This document shows, piece by piece, positions 43,838 through 54,800 of a stretch of 64,000 bases of DNA. The position numbers and the translations under genes are program-made. The DNA is from Clonostachys chloroleuca (lineage: Eukaryota > Ascomycota > Sordariomycetes > Hypocreales > Bionectriaceae). The stretch is taken from NCBI GenBank assembly GCA_037952775.1, contig JBANAY010000003.1:10354001-10418000 (forward strand). The letters are read 5' to 3'. Every line of letters starts with the position of its first letter. Positions within the stretch are counted from its first letter, which is position 1. The notes beneath the pieces were generated by a model that was given only the letters and a program-made list of their open reading frames with translations, was not told the origin of the DNA and searched no databases.

Positions 43838-46800
43838 TGTCCGGCGGCAGAGGAGGTATGGTGAGAGGCGAGGGGGAGGGATGACGCCAGGCGGCGAACG
43901 GTGGATGGTGATAGGTACATGAGGAAGGGAGACAAGGATTTTTGGTACAGGTTGGGCAGGATTATAGAGCGGCAGCGGGCATGGGAAATGTGGAACTGAT
44001 GGACGATAAAGCGAACTGAAGGATCTTAATACAGAAGGCCATTAAATGGCTCTAGGCAGGGGGTGGGTTGTTGGGGCTGTTGTTACACTGGTGATGCAGC
44101 AGCATCGGCGGCGCTTTTGGTTGCGGATTGTTTGTTTGAAGCGCTGGGAGAGAGCCGTGGCCGAGAGATAGCCGGCAGAGTGGGGGCTGATCTGGGCGAG
44201 GCCCCGTCTAAGGTGGCTCTAGCGGATGATTTCATCGTTTCGGCGCCTTCTTCTAGGTTGCGAGGCCATCTATATGAGATGGAGGCTCTTGGGGAGCAGG
44301 CTGCCAAGGTCTTGGGAGATCAAAAGGTGGATGAGGGAAAAGAGGGAGCATGAGGGAACAATGAAACCGTCGATCTCACTTCACTCAAGCCCTCGCCAAT
44401 AACTGCCAGCTACCCGGCACCAAGGCATAAGGGTGTCAATCAGTAAGCTTTCGTCGACATGCAGTCATCATCACATCGGGTTGAGCATGCAAGGCAACCA
44501 GAGGGAACATGCAAAGGAAAACGAAACCACGGTCGTGCCTCGACGATCAAACCAGCAGTCCCAGATGCGAGCAATCTGCGAGGCACCTCTGCATTGATGA
44601 CACAGCGATCACGTGTGCACCTCGAATACGATGCAGTGAGACTTCATTGCGACAGCGTAGTGAGGCACCAACGCTCAGCATCACCATAAGCCGCGTGTGG
44701 ATAGTTGCAGCAGTAGCCAGCCATAATATTCTAAGCGGACGCGTCTTACTCGATATGCCTTGGTATTGGGACCTCAGCGCAGTCCGTCATCATTCCTGAT
44801 GACAGGATGCTCCTATCAATGCTCCACGACCGATGCATCCGGCCAGCCTGACCTGTCCACCTGAGTGTTATGATCCTCGTGTCTTGCCACTGGACGTCGT
44901 ATTGAATGCGCTGAGACGGTGCAGCAGCACATGAGATGAGACGAGAAGAGAAGTCATGATCAAAACAAGAGGAGTTGGGATGGCTTGCTGACGGCGGGTG
45001 TTGGGCTCTCCACCGCCAGATTGGATTTGCTGTTCCTCCAACGCCAAAGCAAACGACCCCGCCCTCTTCCGTCCCACAAAAAAAGAAAAGTGAGCGAAGA
45101 AAAAGAAAGCTGATGTGACTGTCACAGGACTATGGAAGGGCTAAGGGCCTCTAGGCTCGAGTAGAGCTGCCTAAGGATAGCTCCCAGCCGCTCCCGCCAG
45201 ATAGGATCCGCATCTCCCAAGTGCATATTTTACGTGGGACTATGTACAATAAATAAGGTACCTCCTGGTCCGCGTAGGCAGACTATGCATGCAGGATGCA
45301 CATGTACCTGGTAGACGAACCCCAGGTACGAGGGCGAAAAAGGCGGTATCGGCCAGGGACTGACCAACGAGAGTAATCCTTGGCCTCGTGGCAACTGTCG
45401 GGATTTCCTCTTGTTCTCCCTGAACCTAAAAGGCGGGATTGTTCAAGTCCAGCCCCGTGTGCCTGGGCAGCGCTGCTTTTACACCGCTCTCTAGACGACG
45501 GCTTGTACAGGAAGGGAAGCCCAAACATCCACGAGGACTGGATGGGAGCCGTGATTGCGAGTTCCTTGCTTCCCGCCTTGCCTGATTGCCATTCGAGGAT
45601 CTTCGCCGACCCGTTTGTTTTGTTTTTTTTATTTATCACACCTGCACGATTTGCTGTCCACCGACGTGGTCACGTTTGGTCGTCATTTGAGCCAGCAGGG
45701 ATTCATCCTGGCGTTGTTCTTGTGGCGGACAAGACTCTCTCCATAATATTGTTTTTTTCTGCTATTCCGTGTTATGGGCCTTGTTGGAGCCTGAATACAT
45801 TGATATGGTAGGAGTCATGGTATAGATGGACATGATCACTAGTTGATCCCATTGGCCAGACGCATCTCTGGCTCAGACATTGATGTCTGGCCATGCCGAG
45901 TTATGACACTATGTTTGATGTTGAGTTGCAGGTTACAGAAGGTTGGCTGTCTGGGGATACAGAAGACTTGCGGGTGTCGGATGAAGACGAGGCCACAGAA
46001 TAGTGTGGATATTCTTTTCTGTGTTTTTCTCAATCTTCCCCATGATATTTTTAGAGATAGACGCAGAACATGCCAACACTCCCGAAGTGTAAACCTCCAA
46101 GGTGGCTCTCAATACGGCACCATGCAAGCCCGGCGATAGATCTCTCGTGAACCCGTATGATGGTGTCAGTCAATGGAAGCTGCCGTACGATGGCACTATT
46201 GCCAATCGGGGACAACGTTAGAGGGCATGTCTACGACCTAATTGATCCAATGTCCTGAGACATCGGGTGACTGGCTGCCCACGCACCCTCAACGCCGACC
46301 CGTCGACCTGACCTTATGCTCGCTGTAGGAGAGGAGGGAGCCGTCGAACGCAAACGCACGCGGCACCATCCGCATGCACCCACCGCCCGCACCGGCTATG
46401 AGGATAGGAGGCAGATGCCGGCAGGGATGAACTTGTCGGTCGGCAGCGTGGTTGGGATGGCGGGCTTTGCTGGCACGCGTGCAGGCGCCGAGTAAAGGCG
46501 GCGAGGCCCCTAAGCCCAAAGGGCCCACTGACTCTTGCGTCTCGTCACCGCCATGCATCTGTCATGCAACTCAGTCTCATCGCATTGGACAGCCGCCGTC
46601 CGTCTGGCGTTGCTGCTCACCAAGTCACCCCGTCTGATTCGTCTCTCCGACCTCACCGAAAATACCTAACGTAGGTAGCCTGGACGTCAGTGTCTGGTCT
46701 GGTCCGCGCCAGTCTATTTTTTCCTTACTTTGCCTCCAGACTCCCGCCCTCCTCACCACCTCTTTTATCCCGTCTCTTGGACCTTCTTTTCTTTTTTTCC

Positions 46801-47062
46801 TTTCCATAATTGACTGGCAAGATTGTTAAAACCCGCTCACCGTCCGCCATTGACTGTCCCTTTGACCTCGTCTTGTTTGCCGCTGCCGTGTAACCTCGAT
46901 TCAAATTTTCCCCATACACCCACCCACGCATCCAATCCAATTGACAGGACGTGAACGCCCTTTGCTATATCCTCGCAACAGTCGTGTATGTGCATCTGGT
47001 TTATGTGCAGCTGTCGACGACTGTAAGAGGACACAGCCAAAAAAAAGTTTCGACATCCCACA
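43838..47062. other. 3.2-kb gene-poor divergent region
   Basis: Upstream of the acyl-CoA ligase (minus) and the BolA gene (plus). A segment at 44063-44353 is open on both strands but starts without ATG on either. Frames at 45283-45811 are interrupted or compositionally random. The last 400 nt are C/T-rich, the likely BolA promoter and leader. No RNA gene recognised. Confidence 0.55.
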
Positions 47063-47703
47063 ATGCTTCGACGTTACGCTCTGGGATTTTCGGCTGTGGG
47101 ACGACAGTTCTCCAACATGAGTTCAACCACTCCTCTTGAAGATGCCATTCGCGCCAAGGTCAGCCCATTAAAACCCCCCAAATCCTCTGGAGTTTCCCAA
47201 TTGCAATCATCTAACGAGCACCGAGCAGATCACGGCGGCGTTCAACCCCCAAACTCTGGAGATCTACAACGACTCCCATCTGCATGCCCACCACAAGGCT
47301 ATGCAAGGCAGCACGTCCAAGGAGACGCACTTCAGGTAGGTACCACTCTGCCAGGCCTCTTACCCACCCACCCATCTCTTTGTGCCTCCCTCCCTACATG
47401 CTGGTCTGCCTTATTCCTCTGCTCGCATCGCAAGCCTATCACCCGCCCCACCCACCCGTCTGACTGGTCACTAAATCCATGCATAGGCTGGTCATCACTT
47501 CGGATGCTTTCGCCTCCAAGATGCAGCCCGCCAGGCATCGCATGGTCTACGCCCTCTTGCGAGATGAGATGGCCCTCGAGGGTGGTATCCACGCCCTCCA
47601 GCTCAGGACCCTGACCCCCGAGGAGGAGGAGCGTCAGAAGAAGAAGAAGGAGGAGGAGGCTGCCAAAGCCGCCGCCGAAGCCGACCCTGCACCCGCAGAG
47701 TAG
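47063..47703 (+). CDS. BolA-family protein
   Basis: Three exons: 47063-47158, 47229-47335, 47487-47703 (139 aa); introns 70 and 151 nt. BolA proteins partner with monothiol glutaredoxins in iron-sulfur cluster delivery or iron sensing. The fold is clear: LEDAIRAKITAAFNPQTLEI, then NDSHLHAHHKAMQG, then SKETHFRLVITSDAFA, then RHRMVYALLRDEM. The conserved His of the RHRMVY motif is present. The N-terminus (MLRRYALGFSAVGRQFSN) is basic and amphipathic, like a mitochondrial presequence, and a second ATG at codon 19 (MSSTT) could give a cytosolic form by alternative initiation. The C-terminus is a Glu/Lys-rich tail. Confidence 0.92.
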
Positions 47704-48439
47704 GTCGCCCGCCTAATATTTCCCACCCACCCACACAACACACCCACGACAACCCTTATTGATTGATTTTTGTCCCAACTCTCTCTCTTTTTGTCCCGGT
47801 TGACGCCTTCATGAATTCTGGAGTTTTCCTCTTCTTCTCAAATTTTTTTTTATCCCATCACACAATTTCTTTTCCTTCTTTTATTTTATTTTATTATTTT
47901 ACGGAAAGGGAAACGAGCAATGAGAATGTCAAGGATTGATGAAAGAAACGCCACGCAACAGGAGCCCACCTGGCCTCGATGTATTCTACTGCACCCGGAG
48001 ACACAGAAAATCCCGGAAAAAGGCCTGAATTTTTGCGGATTAGAAAAACTATTTTGACGCTCCTCGGGGAGCTACGGCTGAGCCTATGGAAAGAACTTGG
48101 AAAGCTGGTCTTGCTCTACCTTAGAACAACAGGTTGCCCACGCACAAATGAATATTGAACTTCTTTTTTATTTGATTTTGATCAGTTACTTCTCCTTTCT
48201 CCTTGTCCCGGATACAATTGAAATACTCTCATGCGCGTGCCCATTTGGAATAACTAAACTCAGCTTGGGGGAAATATATATAAATAACTGAAAACGCCAG
48301 GTATAATGATTCGCATCCGCTCATATGTGTCATTATTGCTTGTATAGTTTCCCTTCACGGATGGCTAATTAATACAAGTAGGTGACATTCAGCTGCTGTG
48401 TGTGACTGTGACCACCAAACCCACTAGGGGGTGCTATCT
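47704..48439. other. convergent 3' flanks
   Basis: T- and A-rich tracts (47830-47910) and short frames between the BolA gene and the 800-aa protein gene. Nothing recognised. Confidence 0.6.
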
Positions 48440-50842
48440 TCAAGCAGCCTTCCTGGAGCTGGGTGTCGAGCCGGATTTCTTCTTAAGGAAATGCCGTCGA
48501 AGACGTTCCCGCCTCTTGGCATCCGGATCCTTGGCGCTTGACGCGAGCCTCTGGAGGTAACTTGACCCTCGGCGAGTGCCTGTTGACGACCTCGTGGCAG
48601 TTGACCTTGCGCTTGATGGAATCGGTGGATGCGGGGTGTCTAGCAGTGGATGGGGAAAGTTAACCTGTGTAGGATACTCCAATCTGGTTGTGCTAGGCAC
48701 TATGGTTTCAGCCGGGGGCGTATCATGTTTCTCAGGCTCCCGATCTACCGTGGGCGTTGTCGGTGAACTCGGGAGCCGAGGTTTGGGAGAGATTGGTGGA
48801 ATGTTATTTTGTACATCCTGCACCTCGATTGATGTAGAGGGAACGGTTTCGACTACAGTCTCGGGATCGATTAGGATGCGGGGAGGGGAGGAGATTTGCT
48901 GAGGGCTGACCCGAGGTGGCTCAGCTGGACTTGCACTTTTATGGTCACTTCCACGGGACCGGCTATCTCTGCCCCTGTTCTTCCCCTCTTCGTTGGTATA
49001 TGATTTTGCCATCTGAAGTTCATCAGGGTATGTGTTCAGTATATCATGGATGGTGTCCCTTTTGACCAACAGTTGAGTGAACACTGGTGCGCCAGTAAGA
49101 GTATTGAACCAATCCAGGGCTGGAAGGGGGTCGTTAGTATTTTCAACGTATTCGACATAATCTGCAGAGAAGGCTCTGATAAAGTCATCCCACAGATACT
49201 CTCGCAACGAGTTGGCTTTCATTAAGTAGTCCAGGCAGACGCAGGCTCTTATAAATGACCATCGGGTGCCTCGGTAATCCTTCTCATAAGCTGGATATGT
49301 CTGTGTGAAGAGCTCGAAAGGTTTGAGCTCAGGGATAGTTGGGGGAACTATTGTCTCTATCGCATCATTCTTGTCATTTAGCTGACCCGTAGTTTGGTTC
49401 TGTGCTCCTCCGCTGAGTCCAGATGCCCGCTGAGCACGTCCTTGGGGCGGACTCTTCCGAATTGGTGGAGATTGTGGGATGGTAGCTGGCACAAGCATGC
49501 TCGAGGAAATCGAATTAGAACTCGAGATCTGGGTATAGATTTTGGTTGGCGCCATGCGTGAGAAGGTGGTCGTGTTCCTGCTACTTTCTACCGCTGCAAC
49601 ATTCTCCTCTGGGTCATCAGGATCACTGAATTGGATTGGCTTCATACGCCGGCGCTTCTTTCCTGGTTCGCCGAGGCCTTCTCGAGGCGGGCTTGGGTGT
49701 TTCTGAACAGTAGCTGGTATCATGCGCTGGCTTGGCTGCGCGCATGGCGGGGTGTTCGAGGTAGCAGGAATATGAGCACTCGACGAGGATTTGTTCGACA
49801 GTTGGGGAGTAGTGGCGGCCCGATTGATGGGCGCTTGTGATACTATTTGGGCTTCTGGTAGTTGCGTTTCAAGGGCATCCTCTGGCCCGCTCGACGGAAA
49901 ATTGAAGTCCGCTGCGAGATATCGTGAAATAATAGCCGGCTTGGTTTTTGGGAGGGCTACAGTCTCTTCGCCGCCGTCATTATCGGCAAGGACTTGAGAA
50001 TTGGCATGAGCTGGCTCTGTGTCGGCGAGGGCGTATTTCGTCTCCATCCTGTGCACCATTTGGAGACATTGTTCTTCCACATCGGGCCAGCTTTTAGAAA
50101 GCGGATGGAGATGGCCTCCCTTTTGCCAGAGAGACTGAAGTGGGACGCCTTTCAGTTGGGCGATTTCAGTCACTCGAAAGAGTGCGGCTAATACCCTCTC
50201 GCTCAACGTGAGGCGTGACCGATCGCGATGAGAAGGAGGGAGCCAACCATTGCCCCCCCATATCTCGGTGAGACGAAGCTCAAGAAAGTTTGCTCTGTCA
50301 TGCCCAGTCGGTGGCGGTGACGACTGCCCATCAGAGAATGCTACTTGTGAAGCGGGCGGAGGACTGAAGAAATTTGACTCCCGCCTCCGTGAAATTGAAG
50401 GAGATCTTTCACCATAAGAGTCGCGGTCTTTAATTGAGGATGGCAACGGCGAATGAGGCTGATCGCCTACCAGTGATCGTGCTGGGGATGGAGACCAAGA
50501 TACGAATCTCTCTTGCGTAGCGTTGCCAACAGATGAGTCCAGTGAAGAATCTGGGACGCTTTTTGCCACATCATTGGTCTCTGACAAGATCTTCTCAGGT
50601 TGACGACCTTGAGGCAATGCCGGCTCCTTCTTCTCTGTGCTGGCCTGTTTCCGCGAGGCTCTGGCTACCTCTTTTGCCGTTTCCAAGACATGCCTGGGGA
50701 CTCGGAGTTGGGAATCATTGTCGAGCTCCACCGCCCAAGAGCCGGGTTGGTCAAGGATCTTTTGCTGGTCCCTGGGGATTGTGGTCGCATTTCTGCGTTT
50801 AAGCAGATTGGCGATGTTTCGCTGAGAAGCGACATGAGCCAT
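48440..50842 (-). CDS. uncharacterised protein, 800 aa, possible 5' exons upstream
   Basis: One long minus-strand frame starting MAHVASQRNIANLLKRRN. An N-terminal block (DQPGSWAVELDNDSQLRVP) and a helical block (SERVLAALFRVTEIAQLKGV) look ordered. A basic KKRRRMKPIQFSD lies near residue 405. The best-ordered region, residues about 535-630, reads FELFTQTYPAYEKDYRGTRW, SFIRACVCLDYLMKANSLRE, LWDDFIRAFSADYVEYVENT and LPALDWFNTLTG. The remainder is Ser/Pro/Thr-rich and the end is basic. I do not recognise a named family. Upstream on the same strand, ATG 51212 followed by MASQGRSV and a good GTGAGT donor hints at earlier exons, but I could not join them in frame, so the start is uncertain. Confidence 0.75.
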   Translation of the reverse strand: MAHVASQRNIANLLKRRNATTIPRDQQKILDQPGSWAVELDNDSQLRVPRHVLETAKEVARASRKQASTEKKEPALPQGRQPEKILSETNDVAKSVPDSSLDSSVGNATQERFVSWSPSPARSLVGDQPHSPLPSSIKDRDSYGERSPSISRRRESNFFSPPPASQVAFSDGQSSPPPTGHDRANFLELRLTEIWGGNGWLPPSHRDRSRLTLSERVLAALFRVTEIAQLKGVPLQSLWQKGGHLHPLSKSWPDVEEQCLQMVHRMETKYALADTEPAHANSQVLADNDGGEETVALPKTKPAIISRYLAADFNFPSSGPEDALETQLPEAQIVSQAPINRAATTPQLSNKSSSSAHIPATSNTPPCAQPSQRMIPATVQKHPSPPREGLGEPGKKRRRMKPIQFSDPDDPEENVAAVESSRNTTTFSRMAPTKIYTQISSSNSISSSMLVPATIPQSPPIRKSPPQGRAQRASGLSGGAQNQTTGQLNDKNDAIETIVPPTIPELKPFELFTQTYPAYEKDYRGTRWSFIRACVCLDYLMKANSLREYLWDDFIRAFSADYVEYVENTNDPLPALDWFNTLTGAPVFTQLLVKRDTIHDILNTYPDELQMAKSYTNEEGKNRGRDSRSRGSDHKSASPAEPPRVSPQQISSPPRILIDPETVVETVPSTSIEVQDVQNNIPPISPKPRLPSSPTTPTVDREPEKHDTPPAETIVPSTTRLEYPTQVNFPHPLLDTPHPPIPSSARSTATRSSTGTRRGSSYLQRLASSAKDPDAKRRERLRRHFLKKKSGSTPSSRKAA

Positions 50843-51803
50843 CTCAGAGGATCTTCCAACCTACGCTACCACCAAGCTTTCATAAGCGTGGGGTGATCAT
50901 TGCATCTGGTAAAAGTACGTGGCCTGGTCATCCGCTGGCATGTCAATACATGCAGAAATAGTATGGTCGATTGCGGCAGCCAGAATTGTTGACTGGCCGC
51001 GGGACGTTGCCGGATTTGCAGATACTAACTCTTTCAACGCGTCTGAGCTGTGGAAGATACACGTCCTGGTAGAGCTGGACAGGGTGCACCCCGTAAGGCC
51101 CACCAATGGCGAGAGCCCAACCAGTCCGAGTCCCGTGTACGAGAACATGCAGCCAATAAGCAAGCACCGATATGTACCTTGTACTCACCACTGACCGACC
51201 TTGGCTAGCCATCTGTCATGCCCAAGCTCCACTATGATGATCAAGCTAAGCTTCCGCATCTGCCTACCTAATTGTTTGGTCGCTCGTCGTCATCGCCTCT
51301 TTCCCACTTTTGAACTCGAGGTTGGTTGGCCGATTCCGCATATTCAGTAAGCGCAAGGTCCCGCGTCTCCTACCTAACTCCAACCTTACATTACCTAGGT
51401 ACTTTCTCCCGCTACTTCCACGGGGCTTTGCTGCCTTATCGGCAGCCAGCTGCTTGCATACCTAGATCCAGCGTCATTCATCGTTGCGCACCGCTATCTG
51501 CTACTGATTGCACGCATATGGGGTTTCCATACCAGCCATTTTGTCAGGCTCCAGTGCCACTCACCAACCTCTGACGACAGCCTCCATCTTCCTTATCCGT
51601 CATGCCTCTCGTCTGCTAACCTCCATCCCACCGAACAACGGGAATAATATGCGTTGAAGATACCGTCGTCCGCTATGTATTCGCCCAAGACCCACTGAAC
51701 TCGTCCACCACTTAGACGAACGATCTACGAGCCGCCCACGGCTACAGCCCAGCATACGGCAGTTTTATTCTGAGGCACCGCGCTGCTTTTACTTGCCGCC
51801 ATT
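50843..51803. promoter_or_regulatory. divergent region, 800-aa protein gene / FAB1
   Basis: 961 nt between divergent start codons. The left part (50897-51212, minus) may hold upstream exons of the 800-aa protein gene. The right part is a C/T-rich probable FAB1 promoter and leader. No specific motif assigned. Confidence 0.55.
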
Positions 51804-54800
51804 ATGGACAGCGTCCCTGCGATGAAAAACCCGTCGATCTCCCAAGCCTCTGGCTCCCAGGGCTCGCCAGTTAGCCTCCGAAATCGACGTAGCTCTGTCG
51901 CTTCCATGGCCGCCAGTTCCATTATCGAGAGAGAGCAACTTGCTTCCGCCTTAGACAAGATACACACATCAGCTAGTAAAGTCGACTCCTTAACCACATT
52001 CAACGACTTCGCCCCTCCGCCCGTGTCCACCATCGCTGTCGAGAATAGAGGGTCCACAGGTGACATAGTACAGCAGGGCTTCAGCGGACTGTATAGCCGG
52101 CTTCGAGAAGCGGTTGGTGTCGGCAGCTCTACGAAGCGAAATCACGAAGAGGAGGATTCCGAGATCAGGGATACCCTTTCCAAAAAGAACAGTGCCGACA
52201 CCCGTAATTCGAGACATTCCATATCGTCTCTCAGTCGTGCCGAAACCGGGTTGACGATATCTACGAATGGTTCTTCACACCAAACCAGTGCGAGTGACAA
52301 GCAGTCCTCTACTATTAGCCCAATCCATCCCGACACCCGTACACATTCGCAATCATCGTCTAAAGCCACAGGCCTCGGCTTGATGTCTGGCGCAAAATCA
52401 CAATCTTCCAGTCGTCAGAGCTTGCCAACGAATGCGACCAGCTCCATCATCGCGGATCCGCCTGTTTTAACCAAGGAGGACACGGGCCGAAGTGTGTTAG
52501 GACAGGTTGGTGCCGATGGTTCTTCCCAGCGGAGCCTGAGTAGAGTCGATCTAGAACGACACCTTGGAACACAGCCGTCGTCGGACTACTATGATTCTGC
52601 AGAGTCGAAGCTACCCCCAAGAGCACATAGAGATGACGCGTCTAGTATTGCTAGCATCGATGGAACAAACGCGGCATCGGCTGCTTCTAATCCCTCTATT
52701 CCCTCGATCAGGACACGGCACATCCGAACCCCGTCTGGCGGATCATCCATGCTACCTCCAAATGGTATTCATAAACGACCATCAGCCCTGGAGCGGATAG
52801 GCCGCTCTCACTCACGTGACGGCTCCAGAGATTCTTCTACAGACAGAGGGACAGCAGTTGCCAGTCCAGTCATCACTTCCGCCCATAGTTCTGTGTATCA
52901 TGGGTTCTCTCGTGAATCTCACTCTCAACATATGCGGTCTGGTAGTCTGCGCATCCCTGGAACGACCATGAGCCACGAGGGAGCAACCGATCAGATCGCG
53001 CAGTTAGACAGAATGCGAAGGCAAGTGCTCAGTAAAGAATTTTGGATGAAGGATGATACTGTCAAGGAATGCTTTCTTTGCCAGACTCCATTTACTGCCT
53101 TTAGGCGGAAGCATCACTGTCGAACCTGTGGCTGCATTTTTGATGCAAAATGCACTACAGTCATATCTGGTGACAGATTTGGTGTAAACGGCTCACTTCG
53201 TGTCTGCAAAAGATGCCTTGAGGTGATCAGTCGACGGCTTGACGGTAGCGCTTCTGAAGAATCCGGAGATGAGCATTCATTTATGCCACGGTTCTTTGGT
53301 GGAAACCATTCCAAATCGCCAAGCGGTGCAGATCGAACCAAGGCAAGGGAACAAGATGCCACCGGCGGGTCGGAAGGGTCAGAAGATTCTCGTTCTGTCC
53401 CAACTGCTCCCATGATAGGAATGCCTGCTACCCGACGAGTTCGTGACGCTAACCGTTCATCTGGCGTGTTTGACGTCGACTCACCTACTTTGAGCCGACC
53501 CGGTTCCTCTCGTTCGTTGAAGTCCCTAGCGGGTAGGCCTCAGTCTTCAGCCGGACACGGGCACAAACGACATCATTCTAAGGCTGGATTTCTGAATCGC
53601 TTCAAATCTGAGCCAGATGATCGAGCGCCATTCCGCAAAGGGGTTGATGATGAAGCAAAGAAAAAGCCCAAGTTCCCTGCGTTTCATGATGACAACATCA
53701 TTGACCCAGAGCTTGCTGATTACATGTCTGACGAATCCAGTGGGGATGAGCAGATGAGCCTCTTTGCCACCATGTCCACTTCGGATCTTCCTTCGACGAG
53801 CTATGACAACGACAAGGCTACTTTGGGCTCCTCTATTAACCTTGGAAAGAAACATCGTCATAGGGGAGGCGAGAAGAGCGTCAGCGGCGTGAGTTTTGTT
53901 AGCAAAGGCTTGTTTGATGATGCCAGTGGTCCAACAAGTATGATCAATCATCGTCGATCAACGCGAAGGCGGAATCTAAGCCAAAGTGGAAATGTTCACC
54001 ATTACGCGCCATCACCGAGACACAAATCAGCAGCTTTCAAGGGCCCATCTGCCTCATCTGAGTTGCTGTTTGCGTTGGAGCATCATAGCCAAGGCAGACC
54101 GCCCCTCACAAGCAGTGATTTGATGAAAGGTAGTGCACCGCCTAAGGCCGAGCTGAACAAGTCCAGCATCCAGCATATCCACAAGCTACTGCGGCAGCTG
54201 TTAGTAGATGCCGATGTTCCCGAACCTGCGGCGTGGGATCGAGCCCTTGTTCCAATTTTGCTCCAGTCAACTGATGATGTGAGCCCGGATGTTGCGAACA
54301 GAGATTATATGGACATCAGGCGTTACGTGAAGTTGAAAAGAATACCAGGAGGTAAACCTGGCGATACCGCCTATGTGTCTGGTGTGGTCTTTACAAAGAA
54401 CTTGGCTCTCAAAAGTATGCCTCGCAAAATAAGCAACCCTCGAATCGTTCTCGTCACCTTCCCTCTCGAATACCAACGACACCAGCAGCACTTTATGAGT
54501 CTGCAGCCAGTCATTGAGCAAGAAAAGGAATTTCTCAGGGTAGTTGTACAAAGAATCAGCAAACTACACCCGCATTTACTCTTAGCTGAGAAGAGTGTTT
54601 CGGGCGTCGCCCTCCAATATCTCTCAGAAGCCAATATTGCGGTTGCCTATAATGTTAAGCACACCGTCATTGAAGCTGTATCACGCTGCGCTGAGACAGA
54701 AATTATCTCATCCCTTGACATGTTGGCGTTGCCTGTCAAGGTGGGGCGATGTATGGGCTTCGAGGTTCGAACGTTTGTCAACAACGATCATCCAGGGCGA

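Noticed and set aside
44063..44353. Segment open on both strands near the acyl-CoA ligase start
   Set aside because: Neither strand begins with ATG; no conserved motif; too short to judge.
45283..45811. Overlapping 118- and 143-codon frames on opposite strands
   Set aside because: Interrupted, compositionally random, no motif.
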